Part shown: positions 44,868 to 54,415 of the stretch, piece after piece
Numbering within the stretch: position 1 is the first letter of the stretch
How the letters are laid out: each line of letters opens with the position of its first letter
Source of the DNA: Pseudomonadota bacterium
Lineage (GTDB): Bacteria > Pseudomonadota > Gammaproteobacteria > Steroidobacterales > Steroidobacteraceae
Assembly (NCBI GenBank): GCA_016703895.1
Contig: JADJBE010000002.1
Span: forward strand, 62,001-126,000
Direction of reading: 5' to 3'
Length of the DNA: 64,000 bases
Position numbers and translations under genes: made by a program
Notes under the pieces: model-generated
Told to the model about the DNA's origin: nothing
The model's input: only the letters and a program-made list of their open reading frames with translations
Databases searched by the model: none

Positions 44868-45728
44868 ATGAGTTTCCCAAGCGATGGGCTGAGCGAAGTG
44901 GAGCGTGAACGTTTGACAGCGGCTATCCAGCGAAATCCGTCTTATCGGCTCGCTAATCGTGACCCCGATTTTCTACAGGAAGATGACCTGCGACCGGTAC
45001 GTCTACAACTGGAATTGTTGAAGCCTGAGCGGGCGATCGCCGCGCACAATGTCACCTCAACGATAGTCGTGTACGGTAGTGCGCGCATCCTGCCGCCGGC
45101 CCTGGCCGCGGAGCGCTTGCGCGCTGTCGAGGCGCAGGCCGAGACTAATGCGACTGATCCGGCGATTGCGCGCGCGTTGCTCGAGGCACGCAAACGAGTT
45201 GACTATTCGCGCTATTACGAGGAGTCGCGTCGCTTCGCGCGGATCGTTTCGGAGAACTGCCAAGTCGCGGGCCGCTGTGATTTTGTAGTTGTCACGGGTG
45301 GTGGTCCCGGCATCATGGAAGCTGCGAACCGCGGTGCGTTTGATATCAACGCGCGTAGTATCGGCCTCAATATCACGCTGCCACACGAGCAAGCACCTAA
45401 CCCGTTCATAACACCTGAACTTTGCTTCCAGTTTCGCTATTTCGCGCTGCGCAAAATGCATTTTCTGATGCGCGCGCGTGCGCTTGTCGCGTTCCCCGGT
45501 GGCTTTGGCACGATGGATGAGTTGTTTGAAACCCTGACACTGGTACAGACCGGCAAAGTGCAGCGCATGCCGATCGTGATGGTGGGTGCCGCATTCTGGC
45601 GGCGCGCCGTCAACCTCGACTTCCTGGTCGACGAGGGCATGATTAGTCCCGCCGACGCCGAGCTCGTGTCGATCGTCGAGACCGCCGAGGAGGCCGTTGC
45701 GGTAATACAAGGCTTCTATTTAAGCTGA
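44868..45728 (+). CDS. LOG-family Rossmann protein (TIGR00730-like)
   Basis: 286 residues. Carries GGGPGIMEAANRGA (about 145-158) and PGGFGTMDELFE (about 208-219), the paired signature of LOG phosphoribohydrolases formerly labelled lysine decarboxylases. These release the base from nucleoside 5'-monophosphates. The N-terminal 70 residues are an extra region seen in longer bacterial LOG-like proteins. Own start with an upstream GATGGAG site; 139 bases separate it from the efflux genes. Confidence 0.85.
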   Translation: MSFPSDGLSEVERERLTAAIQRNPSYRLANRDPDFLQEDDLRPVRLQLELLKPERAIAAHNVTSTIVVYGSARILPPALAAERLRAVEAQAETNATDPAIARALLEARKRVDYSRYYEESRRFARIVSENCQVAGRCDFVVVTGGGPGIMEAANRGAFDINARSIGLNITLPHEQAPNPFITPELCFQFRYFALRKMHFLMRARALVAFPGGFGTMDELFETLTLVQTGKVQRMPIVMVGAAFWRRAVNLDFLVDEGMISPADAELVSIVETAEEAVAVIQGFYLS

Positions 45729-45860
45729 ACGGTTGCGCCGGCTGAATGCACAGTCCGCCTGCTGGCCGGATGGTGACCGGCGGCCAGCCGATGCTGCGCA
45801 TTTGGCGGTATTGTGTCATTGCAATGCTTTGGCGCCGTCCGCCATCTGCTGGAACCAGAT

Positions 45861-47015
45861 ATGACTAATTCAATCCATCCCGTCATGCCGAGCAGCACTC
45901 ACGATGAAGTCGCTGAGCAGCGGTTTGTCATTGCCTTGAAGACGTTCATAACGGCAGAGTTGGACCCAGCGCTTAGACGCGAGACCGATGCAGCGGCGCG
46001 GTCAGCGTCTGCTGAGAACGCTAGCGCTGCAACGCTGCCACAACTGCGCCGCAAGCTCGCCTCGCGCCCGCTCTACCAGAATTGGGTCTCGTCGATGCGC
46101 GCCGCGCAAGAGTTGATGTGGCAGGCGGCGGGCGACTGCGTCGACCGTCAATTGCCTGAGCTGGAGACGGTCGCCAAAGCGGCTCCAAATGTTGGCTCCG
46201 TGCGTACCAACCCAGACTTTGAAGTGCCCCGTTATCTCGCCGCGAGCGACACGCACATGATGCCGGGTAGCTACACACGGATCGATCAACCACTGATATT
46301 CGTCAAGGTGCCTTGTTCCGGACAAGGCAGCGTCGCTTTACAGCCTCGGTCGTCAGGGCGGCCAGATGAATGACATGCGTGGACACACAGTCATCGCACA
46401 TCTGCGTGAGCGCTTTCCAGATTTAAAGCCGCGTCGGATTCTTGAGATGGGCTGTACCGTCGGCAACAGTCTGTGCGCCGTTGCCCAGACGTTCCCGAAT
46501 GCGGAGGCGCATGGCATCGATGTCGGGGCAGGCTTGCTGCGCTATGCACACGCGCGTGCCGCGCATCTCGGCGTGCCCGTGCATTTCTCACAGCAAAGCG
46601 CCGAACAGACAGACTTCGAAGATGCGAGCTTCGATCTAATCTTCTCCTGCGCCATGCTGCACGAGACTTCTACCAAGGCTGTGCCGCGCATTTTCGCGGA
46701 ATGCTATCGGTACTGGCCCCGGGCGGCGTGGTGGTGCATTTGGAGGTGCCCATTCGCGCCAGTGAGGCGACGCCTTTCGATCTGGTCCGTGCAGACTTCG
46801 AGACGCGCTATAACAACGAGCCCTTCTGGCTGGGTGCCGTGTCGGCGGACTACGAGGCGATTGCGCGTAAAGCCGGGTTTCAGGAGATTGCGGCTGGTTT
46901 TCAGGACGCGTCCTACGGCGCTCCGCGTGCTGATCAACGCTTTGAGTTCGGCGGCACCAATAAGGGTGTCTACCGGTCGTGGTACATTGCGTCAGCTCGC
47001 AAGGGGGCGTCATGA
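45861..47015 (+). pseudogene. SAM-dependent methyltransferase, broken by three one-base losses
   Basis: The start at 45861 opens a helical N-terminal domain; the frame shifts -1 at about 46290 (then DIRQGALF), at about 46319 (then DKAASLYSLGRQGGQMNDM) and at about 46710 (then VLAPGGVVVHLEVP). The rebuilt protein of about 386 residues has SAM motif I in ILEMGCTVGNSL, motif II region GIDVGAGLLRYAHARA, FDLIFSCAMLHE, and a conserved NNEPFWLGA segment. Each break is fixed by one extra G or C. Substrate unknown. Its end overlaps the next small frame. Confidence 0.8.
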
Positions 47016-47350
47016 AGGCGGCATTGTTAGTAGAGCCTACCGACCGCACGCGTCATCGCGTCCAGAAAGGTCGGCAGCTTGTGCCGGGTACCGATCCACG
47101 AGTCGATACGCTATTGAACATGGTCATGTCGCTGACATCAGAAGTGGCGGTCCTGCGGGGAGCGTCTCGAGCGCGCATGAGCGCTTAGCGGCCGCCGGTC
47201 GCCACCGGCCCGGATGCTGTTGATGAGTACGAGCCCGATGAGGCAGTGCAGAAGTTGCGCGCGCAGCAGCGCGAGCGGCTGATTGCCAAGGTCTGTCGGC
47301 CGCTCGTGGCGGAAGCGGTGACGGACGCAGCGGCGGCGCCGAGGAGCTGA
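47012..47350 (+). pseudogene. Small protein coupled to the methyltransferase, frame interrupted
   Basis: ATG 47012 overlaps the methyltransferase stop. The first 48 residues (MKAALLVEPTDRTRHRVQKG, ending LTSEVAVLR) read well, but the frame stops at TAG 47186-47188. The same frame resumes past that stop as VATGPDAVDEYEPDEAVQKL to TGA at 47350, and coiled-coil-like pieces (ERLE, HERLAAAG) appear in the other two frames in between. So about 45 bases are scrambled by indels or one stop was gained. No family recognised. Confidence 0.5.
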
Positions 47351-47374
47351 ACGATCAGCTATTTCGCCGCGAGC

Positions 47375-48463
47375 CTAGCGCGCGCGGCAAACGACTTCGA
47401 ATCGTTCTAGCGTGACCGGCATGTCCGGCGCCCAGGACTTGCCCAGCGGTGCGAGCTGTTTATTGAAATAGTTAGTATGGACGCTGCGCCATGCGGCGAG
47501 CGTGCGGACCGACTTGCCCTCGAACTGGCTGTCCTTGTCGGTGACCTTGTTGAACGGTACGGTCTTGACCTCGGTCGTGCGCAGCACCGCCTGGCCGACA
47601 CCATTTGCATCGAGCAGCAGTGAATAGCCATTGGCGCTTGGCTTCTGCGCTGGGTCATTCCCGTATAGCCAAGGGCTCGTGGCGGTGATGGTCTTCTCGC
47701 CGTCCAATATGAGCGCAATCAGTCTGTCGGTCATCTGTGGCGTGTCGCCGAGACGGCGCGTCCGGATACCATCGAGCGCCGCCACATCTGTGCCCTTTTT
47801 GCAGGAAAATTCGCTGCTGCGCATGCCGGGCGGCGTGTCGGCGGTGGCTGCCGCGCTAGCTGCCGGTGCCGCTGCATGCGCCAACTCGGTCGCAAGATCT
47901 TCGATCAGCAGTCGCTCGTAATAATTCTTAGCGGAGTCGGCAGCTGTGCCTAACAGATCCGCCAGTTCGTCTTGGCTAGCCAAGTTAGGGCAGCCTTTGA
48001 AGCGACCACGCAGGCTGTGGCGGACGTAGGCGACGCGGGCCGCTTGGCGGCCGCCGGCAGCGGACTTGCGCCAGTACTGCTCTGTCAGGCAGATGTCGGT
48101 GGGCGCGCCCTCGCGGCCACGGTCGATGAAGGTGCCAAAAACAAACTGCGCCTGCGCGTAGCCGCCATCAGCCGCCGCGCGCATCGTCGCGACCGCCCGC
48201 TCATTTTGCCCAGCGTAAAACAGCACGCGTGCGAGTTGGTAGCGCACGCGAAAATTGGCCGGCTCGGCTGCGACAGCTCGTTCGCAGGCTTGGATGGTTG
48301 TCGGCAGATCGATATCCTCGCGCGCTACTCCTGGGGCGGCCCGGTTGGGATCGTCGGGGTAGGCCGCGCGCCGGTCACACTCGGCCACTGCTGTCTCGGC
48401 CAGCGATGGCGTACTTGTCGCGGCGAAAAAAGCGACGGCGACTGCTACAAAGACTGATTGCAT
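47375..48463 (-). CDS. Exported TPR/Sel1-like protein with C-terminal ASCH-like domain
   Basis: 362 residues from ATG 48461-48463 (a GTG nine codons upstream is an alternative). Signal peptide ends near SLAETA (about 22-25). Residues about 55-185 hold TPR/Sel1-type repeats (RVRYQLARVLFYAGQNERAV). After an Ala-rich linker, residues about 225-360 resemble an ASCH domain (LILDGEKTITATSPWLYG, GYSLLLDANGVGQAVLRT, TEVKTVPFNKV, RTLAAWRSVH). ASCH domains normally bind RNA or nucleotides in the cytoplasm, so a secreted form is odd. Confidence 0.72.
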   Translation of the reverse strand: MQSVFVAVAVAFFAATSTPSLAETAVAECDRRAAYPDDPNRAAPGVAREDIDLPTTIQACERAVAAEPANFRVRYQLARVLFYAGQNERAVATMRAAADGGYAQAQFVFGTFIDRGREGAPTDICLTEQYWRKSAAGGRQAARVAYVRHSLRGRFKGCPNLASQDELADLLGTAADSAKNYYERLLIEDLATELAHAAAPAASAAATADTPPGMRSSEFSCKKGTDVAALDGIRTRRLGDTPQMTDRLIALILDGEKTITATSPWLYGNDPAQKPSANGYSLLLDANGVGQAVLRTTEVKTVPFNKVTDKDSQFEGKSVRTLAAWRSVHTNYFNKQLAPLGKSWAPDMPVTLERFEVVCRAR

Positions 48464-48548
48464 TGCTAAGACCCGGGTGGCGAGCGCCACGCCGACGCAC
48501 CCGACAAGAATCGCTTTTTAGCGGCTACGATTCAAGTCTGCTGACTGA

Positions 48549-50030
48549 TTAAGGAGAACCTGACGGCCGCCGCGTTAGGTCTGCACCTGACAGCAAGCCG
48601 CGCCAGCCCACTGCAACCCCCACGCCGAGCGCAGCGCACGCGATGCCCATGCCCCAGCCGGCAACGTCGAACCGGGAGCCGGACACCGTCGCGAGCAGCA
48701 GCTCAAGCAGTGCACTGGTTAGCAACGCTGCTAGTGCCAGGAGCAGGAGAACCGGCAGCACACGCCGCCGCGGTGCCGCGCTGCGCAGCACGGCGGTCCC
48801 AACCAAAACGCCAACCGGTGCCAGGGCTAGCAGTAGATACAGAATTCGCTGCCCACGGAGTTCGTCGACACTGGCGCCATTCAGCTTGTGCGCGACGACT
48901 GAGCCGGGTGACAGATGAAAGCGTGTGGTACCGCTGCGCGCACCGGCGGTGACCAGCAACTCGCGCCCATCGTAGCTCACGAGCACTGTTTGCCAGTCTT
49001 CGGCTGGAAAGACCTCGGGCACGGCGAACTCCGGCTCCCGGCCATTGTTGCCGGCAAACGGACTGCGTAGTCTGATCACCAGTGCGTCGTACTGCGCGGC
49101 TACTGTGAGATTACGTGATGAGCCGTCCGCAGAGATCGAGATCAGCCGCGCGGGACCTTGCTGAAGGGCGTTCGGCGCCCGCATCAAGAAGCGCAGGCTG
49201 AATTCCCCCGACTGCGAGACTTGTCGCGAGATTTCGGGACCTAACGACGCTTGTTTCGAAGATTCGGCCAGCAGGGTCGTCGCGTCGAACGCCTGGCGAC
49301 CCGAGACGTTCGCGACGATTGCCGCTGGGACGACACTTGCAATACTCGTCGCGAGCGCTGGCAGCAGCTGCCCCTCGTTGATAGCGCGATTAGCAAATTC
49401 CACTTCAGTAAGTTCGCCAATCCAGGGGCGATCACCACTTGCTTCGTTGCCGAAGACCAGTGGCATTGTGAGGTCCCAGCCAGTTAGCGCAGTCTGTCGC
49501 TGCAGGACCGCTGAGAGCAGCAACACCATTGCAAAGTATCCGCACGCCAAGAACCAGCTCTGCGGCCTCGCGAGTCGGTTATCCAGCGACTGCAGGGTAT
49601 TCCATGTCGTCGCAATGACGCGGCTATCCCGCGCGAGCCGCAAGCAACTGCCGATGACCGCGCCCAGTGTGTTGGCGATGAGGTCCCAGCCGGATGGATC
49701 ACGCGATGGTAGTTGCGTCTGCATTGCTTCGACGAATATGGACAGTGCGAGGCCGAGCGTTGCGGCAGTCGCCAGACTCCAGCCGAGGTCGCGACGACTG
49801 AGGCCGCGCAGTGCGATACCCAAAGGAACAAAGAACAAGACATTGAGCGGAAAATCGATGAGGCGTGCCCACCAGCGCCATTCGGTTTGCTGCGTCAGCT
49901 CGGGGTAGGACACAAAATGGCTGACTGCACCGAAGTCAAACGGATATAGCGTGACAGCGAGGATCACGCTGACCCAGCCGATCAGCAGCGTTACGTACAG
50001 TCGAGCGATGAACCTTGGCGTGGCAGGCAT
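48549..50030 (-). CDS. VanZ-like membrane protein with LamG-like domain
   Basis: 493 residues. N-terminal VanZ-like four-helix domain (about 10-135, with DFPLNVLFFVPLGIAL and FVEAMQTQLPSRDPSGWDLIANTLGAVIG pattern), another helix at about 160-180, a soluble domain of laminin-G/concanavalin type (about 215-375), then three C-terminal helices. Probably an envelope protein; VanZ homologues are linked to glycopeptide and lipid resistance, but this fusion has no assigned role. Confidence 0.78.
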   Translation of the reverse strand: MPATPRFIARLYVTLLIGWVSVILAVTLYPFDFGAVSHFVSYPELTQQTEWRWWARLIDFPLNVLFFVPLGIALRGLSRRDLGWSLATAATLGLALSIFVEAMQTQLPSRDPSGWDLIANTLGAVIGSCLRLARDSRVIATTWNTLQSLDNRLARPQSWFLACGYFAMVLLLSAVLQRQTALTGWDLTMPLVFGNEASGDRPWIGELTEVEFANRAINEGQLLPALATSIASVVPAAIVANVSGRQAFDATTLLAESSKQASLGPEISRQVSQSGEFSLRFLMRAPNALQQGPARLISISADGSSRNLTVAAQYDALVIRLRSPFAGNNGREPEFAVPEVFPAEDWQTVLVSYDGRELLVTAGARSGTTRFHLSPGSVVAHKLNGASVDELRGQRILYLLLALAPVGVLVGTAVLRSAAPRRRVLPVLLLLALAALLTSALLELLLATVSGSRFDVAGWGMGIACAALGVGVAVGWRGLLSGADLTRRPSGSP

Positions 50031-50102
50031 GGGTTGATGATACCGTGCCCCCGTTATTGCTGATCAGTGCGTGGCGCTGACGTTACGCGAGTTGTGCCCG
50101 CG

Positions 50103-51463
50103 CTAGTGGCTGGCTGTAAACGCCGGCGCGGCAGGCTCGCCGCCCGCTAGCGCCGCTTCCTCGTCCACTGCGGCACGGAACGGACGGCAACCGCTCCAAA
50201 GCAAGAATGCAGCCAGTGGACCTGCGATGCCACAAACAAGCGCCATCGATTTGCCGACCGCCAATTCGCTTTTGAACACATAGTCGGTGGCGAATCCGAC
50301 AGCGGTGGCCCCCAGTGTCGACGTCAGGATGTTGAGCGTCATCAGGTAGGCGGCAGAGATCTGGGCCCGAAACCCGTTCGGCGTGACCAGTTGAATAGCG
50401 GTCGGACCACAGGCCACGGCCAGACTGGCAAAGAACACGAGTGGGCAGTAGAGCGCCACCGCCAGGGTGCTGTCGCTAACAATGTTGCCGGCAATTGCGA
50501 ATGGCAAGGAACATAGCGAAGCGGTGATACCGACACGAAACGGAGCGTCCGCATAGCCGGCTCGCTGCCAGCGATCGACCAGCCAGCCGCCAGCAAACAC
50601 GCCGCCCGGCGAGAGTATCAGCATGATGATGCCGAGCGTCAGCCCAGCCTCCGCCTGCGAAAACCCGTGCGCTCGCACGAACATCGTGGGCGCCCAGGTC
50701 ATCACGACAACGATAATGACGGCGAGCGAGCCGAAGCCCAACAAGTGCGCCGAGTAGACGCGCCAGCGGCCACTGACAAAGCGGAAAATGGCGGACTTGC
50801 TGACGTCGTTTTTGCGTACACCGCGCCGCGTCGGCTCCGGCACTGTCATGATCGCGACCGCGACGATCAAGCCGGGCAGCCCCACAATGAAGAACACGAT
50901 ATGCCAGAACTTCACATCGCCGACTAGCGGCAGATGAATGACGCCAATATCCCCCACCAGGCCCAACACGGCGCCGCCCACCAGGAACGAAATGCCGGCA
51001 CCAAAGAACGCGCCTGACATGTAGACACCAAGTGCGCGACCGAGTCGTTTGGGCTCAAAGTAGTCCGAAATCATCGAAAAGGCGGCCGGCGATAGTGCTG
51101 ACTCCCGACGGCAACCGCGATTCGACCGAACAACAATTGGGTGAAGGTCGTCACGAGTCCGCACGCGGCGGTTGCGAGGCTCCAGATGACGATTGCGACG
51201 CTGATGATGCCGCGGCGCGAATAGCGGTCCGCCGCCCAGCCCGCGAGCAGACCCGTCACGGTGAAGGCTACGGCAAAAGCAACCCCTAACAATGAGCCCA
51301 TGGCGGCGTCGGAGACGCCGAGATCCTCTTTGATCGGAATGATCAGCATGCCGAGAATCACGCGATCGACCGCTGAGAACAGAAAAGCCACGAGCAGCAC
51401 GCTGACCGCATACCAAGCGACGCCAGGTTTTGGCCAAGGCTCTGTCACAGGTTCGTTGTGCAT
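50103..51463 (-). pseudogene. MFS transporter, broken by a one-base loss
   Basis: Starts at ATG 51461-51463 (MHNEPVTEPWPKPGVAWY) and reads the first four helices to FGRIAVAVGS, then leaves frame. The -1 frame continues ESALSPAAFSMISDYFEPKR to the end at 50103. Adding one G to the run at about 51105 joins them as AVGESALSPAAFS, the normal helix-4/5 junction. Rebuilt: about 453 residues, 12 helices, anion:cation symporter-like. It lies next to hydrolase and hydroxylase genes, so uptake of an aromatic acid is a fair guess. Confidence 0.85.
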
Positions 51464-51501
51464 GATTTCTTTCTTGATTGATCGGAGGTTCGACGCATTG
51501 G

Positions 51502-52299
51502 TCAGGCCAGCCCAGCAAACTGGAGAATTTGCTGCGCATAGAGCTCAGGATGGAAGTAGGGCAGACGGCCGTGTACGCCTGGCAATTCTTCCAGTCGCGA
51601 GTCTCGCACGAGTCGCGCTGCTTTGCGGTCACTGCTAGCGAGGCTGTCGTGCTCGCCGACGAGAAACAGTGTCGGGCAGTTGATACGCCGCAAAGCAGTC
51701 TCGGCGTCGTGTGCAAAGACGGCTTCGAAAGCCCAGTGAAATCGCTCGAATACGCGCAGCTGTTCCACCGTTCCCCACAGCAGGTCAGCTGGCGTCGCGT
51801 CGGGACCCCAGCGTTCGCGGCGTTTGCGCCATTCAGTCACCAGAAACGCACCGTCGGCATCGAGCTCCGGCTGCGAGATGATCTTGCGAAACGACTCGAC
51901 TTCCGCAGCGCTCAGCAAAGCCAGCCCGCTGATGATGACGTGAGTGGTGCGAGCGGCGAGCTGGCGAGTGGCTAACTCGAGCGCGAAAGAGCTGCCGGTG
52001 TGAGCGCCAGCTAGAATAAAAGGTTCGTTACCAAAGTTGTTAATGGCCTCGGTGAATTGGGCCGACAGCGCAGCCATCGACAATGGTTGGTGAGGCGCAT
52101 CGGACATGCCGTAACCCGGAGTATCGAGCGCAATGGCACGGCAACGCGTGCCAAGAAATGGCAAGGTACGTTCGAACTCACTCGCCGACAGCGCGGTCTC
52201 ATGAAAAAGGAACAGCAGCGGTCCGCTGTCGCCTGCGTGATAGTAATGGATCTGACCACTATTCGTGGTCAGGTAGCCGCGCCGTACGGTGGCTAACAT
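51502..52299 (-). CDS. Alpha/beta-fold hydrolase with Thr at the nucleophile elbow
   Basis: 265 residues from ATG 52297-52299, with GGAA upstream; a longer frame overlaps the neighbouring gene. Fold marks: FLFHETALSASEFE, DTPGYGMSDAP, acid in LVGEHDSLA and His in LPGVHGRLPYFHP. The elbow reads GAHTGSS, that is His-Thr-Gly where His-Ser-x-Gly is usual. It may be active with Thr or catalyse a non-hydrolytic reaction. Between the MFS and the exported Rossmann gene. Confidence 0.8.
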   Translation of the reverse strand: MLATVRRGYLTTNSGQIHYYHAGDSGPLLFLFHETALSASEFERTLPFLGTRCRAIALDTPGYGMSDAPHQPLSMAALSAQFTEAINNFGNEPFILAGAHTGSSFALELATRQLAARTTHVIISGLALLSAAEVESFRKIISQPELDADGAFLVTEWRKRRERWGPDATPADLLWGTVEQLRVFERFHWAFEAVFAHDAETALRRINCPTLFLVGEHDSLASSDRKAARLVRDSRLEELPGVHGRLPYFHPELYAQQILQFAGLA

Positions 52300-52336
52300 G
52301 CCGGTTCCAAAGGTTGTGACTCCCGGCACTGCGTGA

Positions 52337-53056
52337 TCACTCAGTCTTGCTCGCCAACTGATCATCCAGCGCGTGCAGGGTGTTGTTCAGACAAAGCGGT
52401 CCTTGCAGACATTGCATCGTGACAGCCGCCAAGTCGCGTCGGGTTATGGGGCCAAGGGCAGTAACATTCTCGGTGAGCCTGGCGCTGCCGCTCGACTTGC
52501 TGTCGTTGTTCTCCAGCGAGCCATTGCGGATGATGACGTACGGGATGTCACTATCCATGAGCACTTGTTCCGCGCGCCCTTTGTCGCGCAAGGACTCTTC
52601 GAGCCGTGTGAAATCGACTTGCGGGAACAGCACCATGTTGTCACCGGCGCCGACCGAGCCATGATGGATGATCCGTTTAACACCGACCCGCCTTGCCCCC
52701 GCAACGATGTGGCGAACTTCAATCTCGTGCTGATTAGAATAGAGCGCTGACGCGTCGATCACGATCTGTGGCCGAACGGCGGCGAAAGCCGCGGCGACTT
52801 GATCGGGATCCAGAAGATCACCTGCAACATACGTTACGTCCAGCGCGTCTAACCTGCCGTGGCTGGCGCCTGGTCGCGCGAACACCGCAACGGAGTAGCC
52901 GGACGTTAGCAACTGCCGCACCGTCTCGCTGCCGAGGCGGCCCGTGCCGCCAAAGACCAGCGCATCCTCGGCATAGGTGACGCTGGGTACGACGACTACC
53001 ACGAGCATCGTCAGCAGGCTGGTGCACCATGCACGGAACAAGCGATTGATGTTCAT
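52337..53056 (-). CDS. NmrA/SDR-like Rossmann protein with a signal peptide
   Basis: 239 residues from ATG 53054-53056. A Sec signal peptide (WCTSLLTMLVVVVVPSVTYA, about 9-28) comes before the dinucleotide fold: VFGGTGRLGSETVRQLL (about 33-49), GDLLDPDQVAAAF, HHGSVGAGDNM, PYVIIRNGSLENN. Such atypical SDRs are usually cytoplasmic; this one appears exported or membrane-anchored. First gene of a minus-strand set with the Thr-hydrolase, divergent from the flavin hydroxylase. Confidence 0.8.
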   Translation of the reverse strand: MNINRLFRAWCTSLLTMLVVVVVPSVTYAEDALVFGGTGRLGSETVRQLLTSGYSVAVFARPGASHGRLDALDVTYVAGDLLDPDQVAAAFAAVRPQIVIDASALYSNQHEIEVRHIVAGARRVGVKRIIHHGSVGAGDNMVLFPQVDFTRLEESLRDKGRAEQVLMDSDIPYVIIRNGSLENNDSKSSGSARLTENVTALGPITRRDLAAVTMQCLQGPLCLNNTLHALDDQLASKTE

Positions 53057-53237
53057 TGCCGCACACTCCAATCACTGAAGATGGCTCGCCACAAGACCTT
53101 GCCACCACGCTATTCGAACCAATCCGTGCTCGCAATCGACGTGCTAGAGTTGTCTCATAAATGGACAGTGGCGACTCGCGTATCATGGCGAGCAGCTCTA
53201 CCATAGACCCCTGTTTGTGGAGCGCCACGGAACAACA

Positions 53238-54407
53238 ATGAACAAGCCCGACATCGCAATCATCGGTGCAGGCATGTCTGGCCTGGTAGCAGCCAGCAGC
53301 CTGCAAAAACTGGGTTTCACTCCCACCGTCTACGAGAAATCGGCAGTGCTCGGCGAAGTCGGCGCGGGTCTCACGATGGCTCCCAACGCGACGCACGCGC
53401 TGCAATTTGCGGGGATGACCGATGCGCTCGTCAAGCACGGCATGTCTCCTGGTCGGGGCGGAGTGAAACACTGGCAGACGGGCAAACTGATGATCTCACT
53501 CGAGCGAGGCGATGAGCTGCGGGAGAAGTTCGGTGCGTCCTACTACCATATTCATCGCGCTGATCTTCACGCGGCGCTCGCGGCCAAGGTACTGGCTAAT
53601 GATGCAGGCGCGATACACCTTGGTTGTGACTTCAAGACACTGCACCAGGACGGATCCAAGGTCACTGTGGAGTTCGCCAGTGGTGAGCGCTTGAATGCCG
53701 ATGTCGTCATCGGTGCGGATGGCGTTCGCTCAGGTGTGCGCGCGGCGCTGTTTGGCGAAGATCAACCGCGCTTTACGGGGTACATCGCGTTTCGCGGTCT
53801 GGTGCCATTCGACGCATTGCCACCCGGAATCATCGACCCGCCATCATGCTTATCCACGGGGCCTGATCGCAGCTTCACGCGCTATCTGATTCGCAACGGG
53901 CAGGTGGTCAATTACGTGGCATTGGCGCAGCGCGATGGCTGGCAGGAGGAAGGTTGGTCGATTCCGGCCACTGTGGATGAGGTGTTACAGGAATACCAGG
54001 GCTGGTACGAGGATGTTGCCACCATTATCCGCGCGACGCCGGACGGGAGCCTGTTCAAGTGGGCGTTGTGCGATCGCGCAACGTTGCCCGCCTGGACGCA
54101 AGGACGCGTGACCCTGATGGGCGACGCCGCGCATCCGATGTTGCCTTTCCTGGGGTCCGGTGCCGCGATGGCAATCGAAGACGCGGTGATCCTGGCGCGC
54201 GCGTTTGATTGCAGTGACTCGATCGAGGCGGCGCTGCAACGTTACTTTGTGGCACGTCACGAGCGCACTGCGTGGGTGGCGCAGAAGTCGCGCGAGGCGG
54301 CACTCAATTATCACTCCGGGCGTAGCGAGCACTATGAACCGAGCAAGCACCTCACAGCCGAGAGTCTTGGTATTTGGGCCTACAACCCGGCCAAAGTGCC
54401 GATCTGA
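53238..54407 (+). CDS. FAD-dependent aromatic hydroxylase (salicylate/6-hydroxynicotinate monooxygenase-like)
   Basis: 389 residues from ATG 53238. FAD/NAD(P) group A flavoprotein hydroxylase: GAGMSGLVAASSLQKLG (about 9-25), the DG motif GADGVRSGVR (about 161), and GDAAHPMLPFLGSGAAMAIED (GD motif, about 295). Adds one oxygen to an aromatic ring using NAD(P)H. A 181-base divergent region upstream contains CTCGC...GCGAG half-sites. Followed by a second unusual hydrolase; together with the MFS gene this looks like an aromatic-acid catabolic island. Confidence 0.88.
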   Translation: MNKPDIAIIGAGMSGLVAASSLQKLGFTPTVYEKSAVLGEVGAGLTMAPNATHALQFAGMTDALVKHGMSPGRGGVKHWQTGKLMISLERGDELREKFGASYYHIHRADLHAALAAKVLANDAGAIHLGCDFKTLHQDGSKVTVEFASGERLNADVVIGADGVRSGVRAALFGEDQPRFTGYIAFRGLVPFDALPPGIIDPPSCLSTGPDRSFTRYLIRNGQVVNYVALAQRDGWQEEGWSIPATVDEVLQEYQGWYEDVATIIRATPDGSLFKWALCDRATLPAWTQGRVTLMGDAAHPMLPFLGSGAAMAIEDAVILARAFDCSDSIEAALQRYFVARHERTAWVAQKSREAALNYHSGRSEHYEPSKHLTAESLGIWAYNPAKVPI

Positions 54408-54415
54408 GTTCGGTC

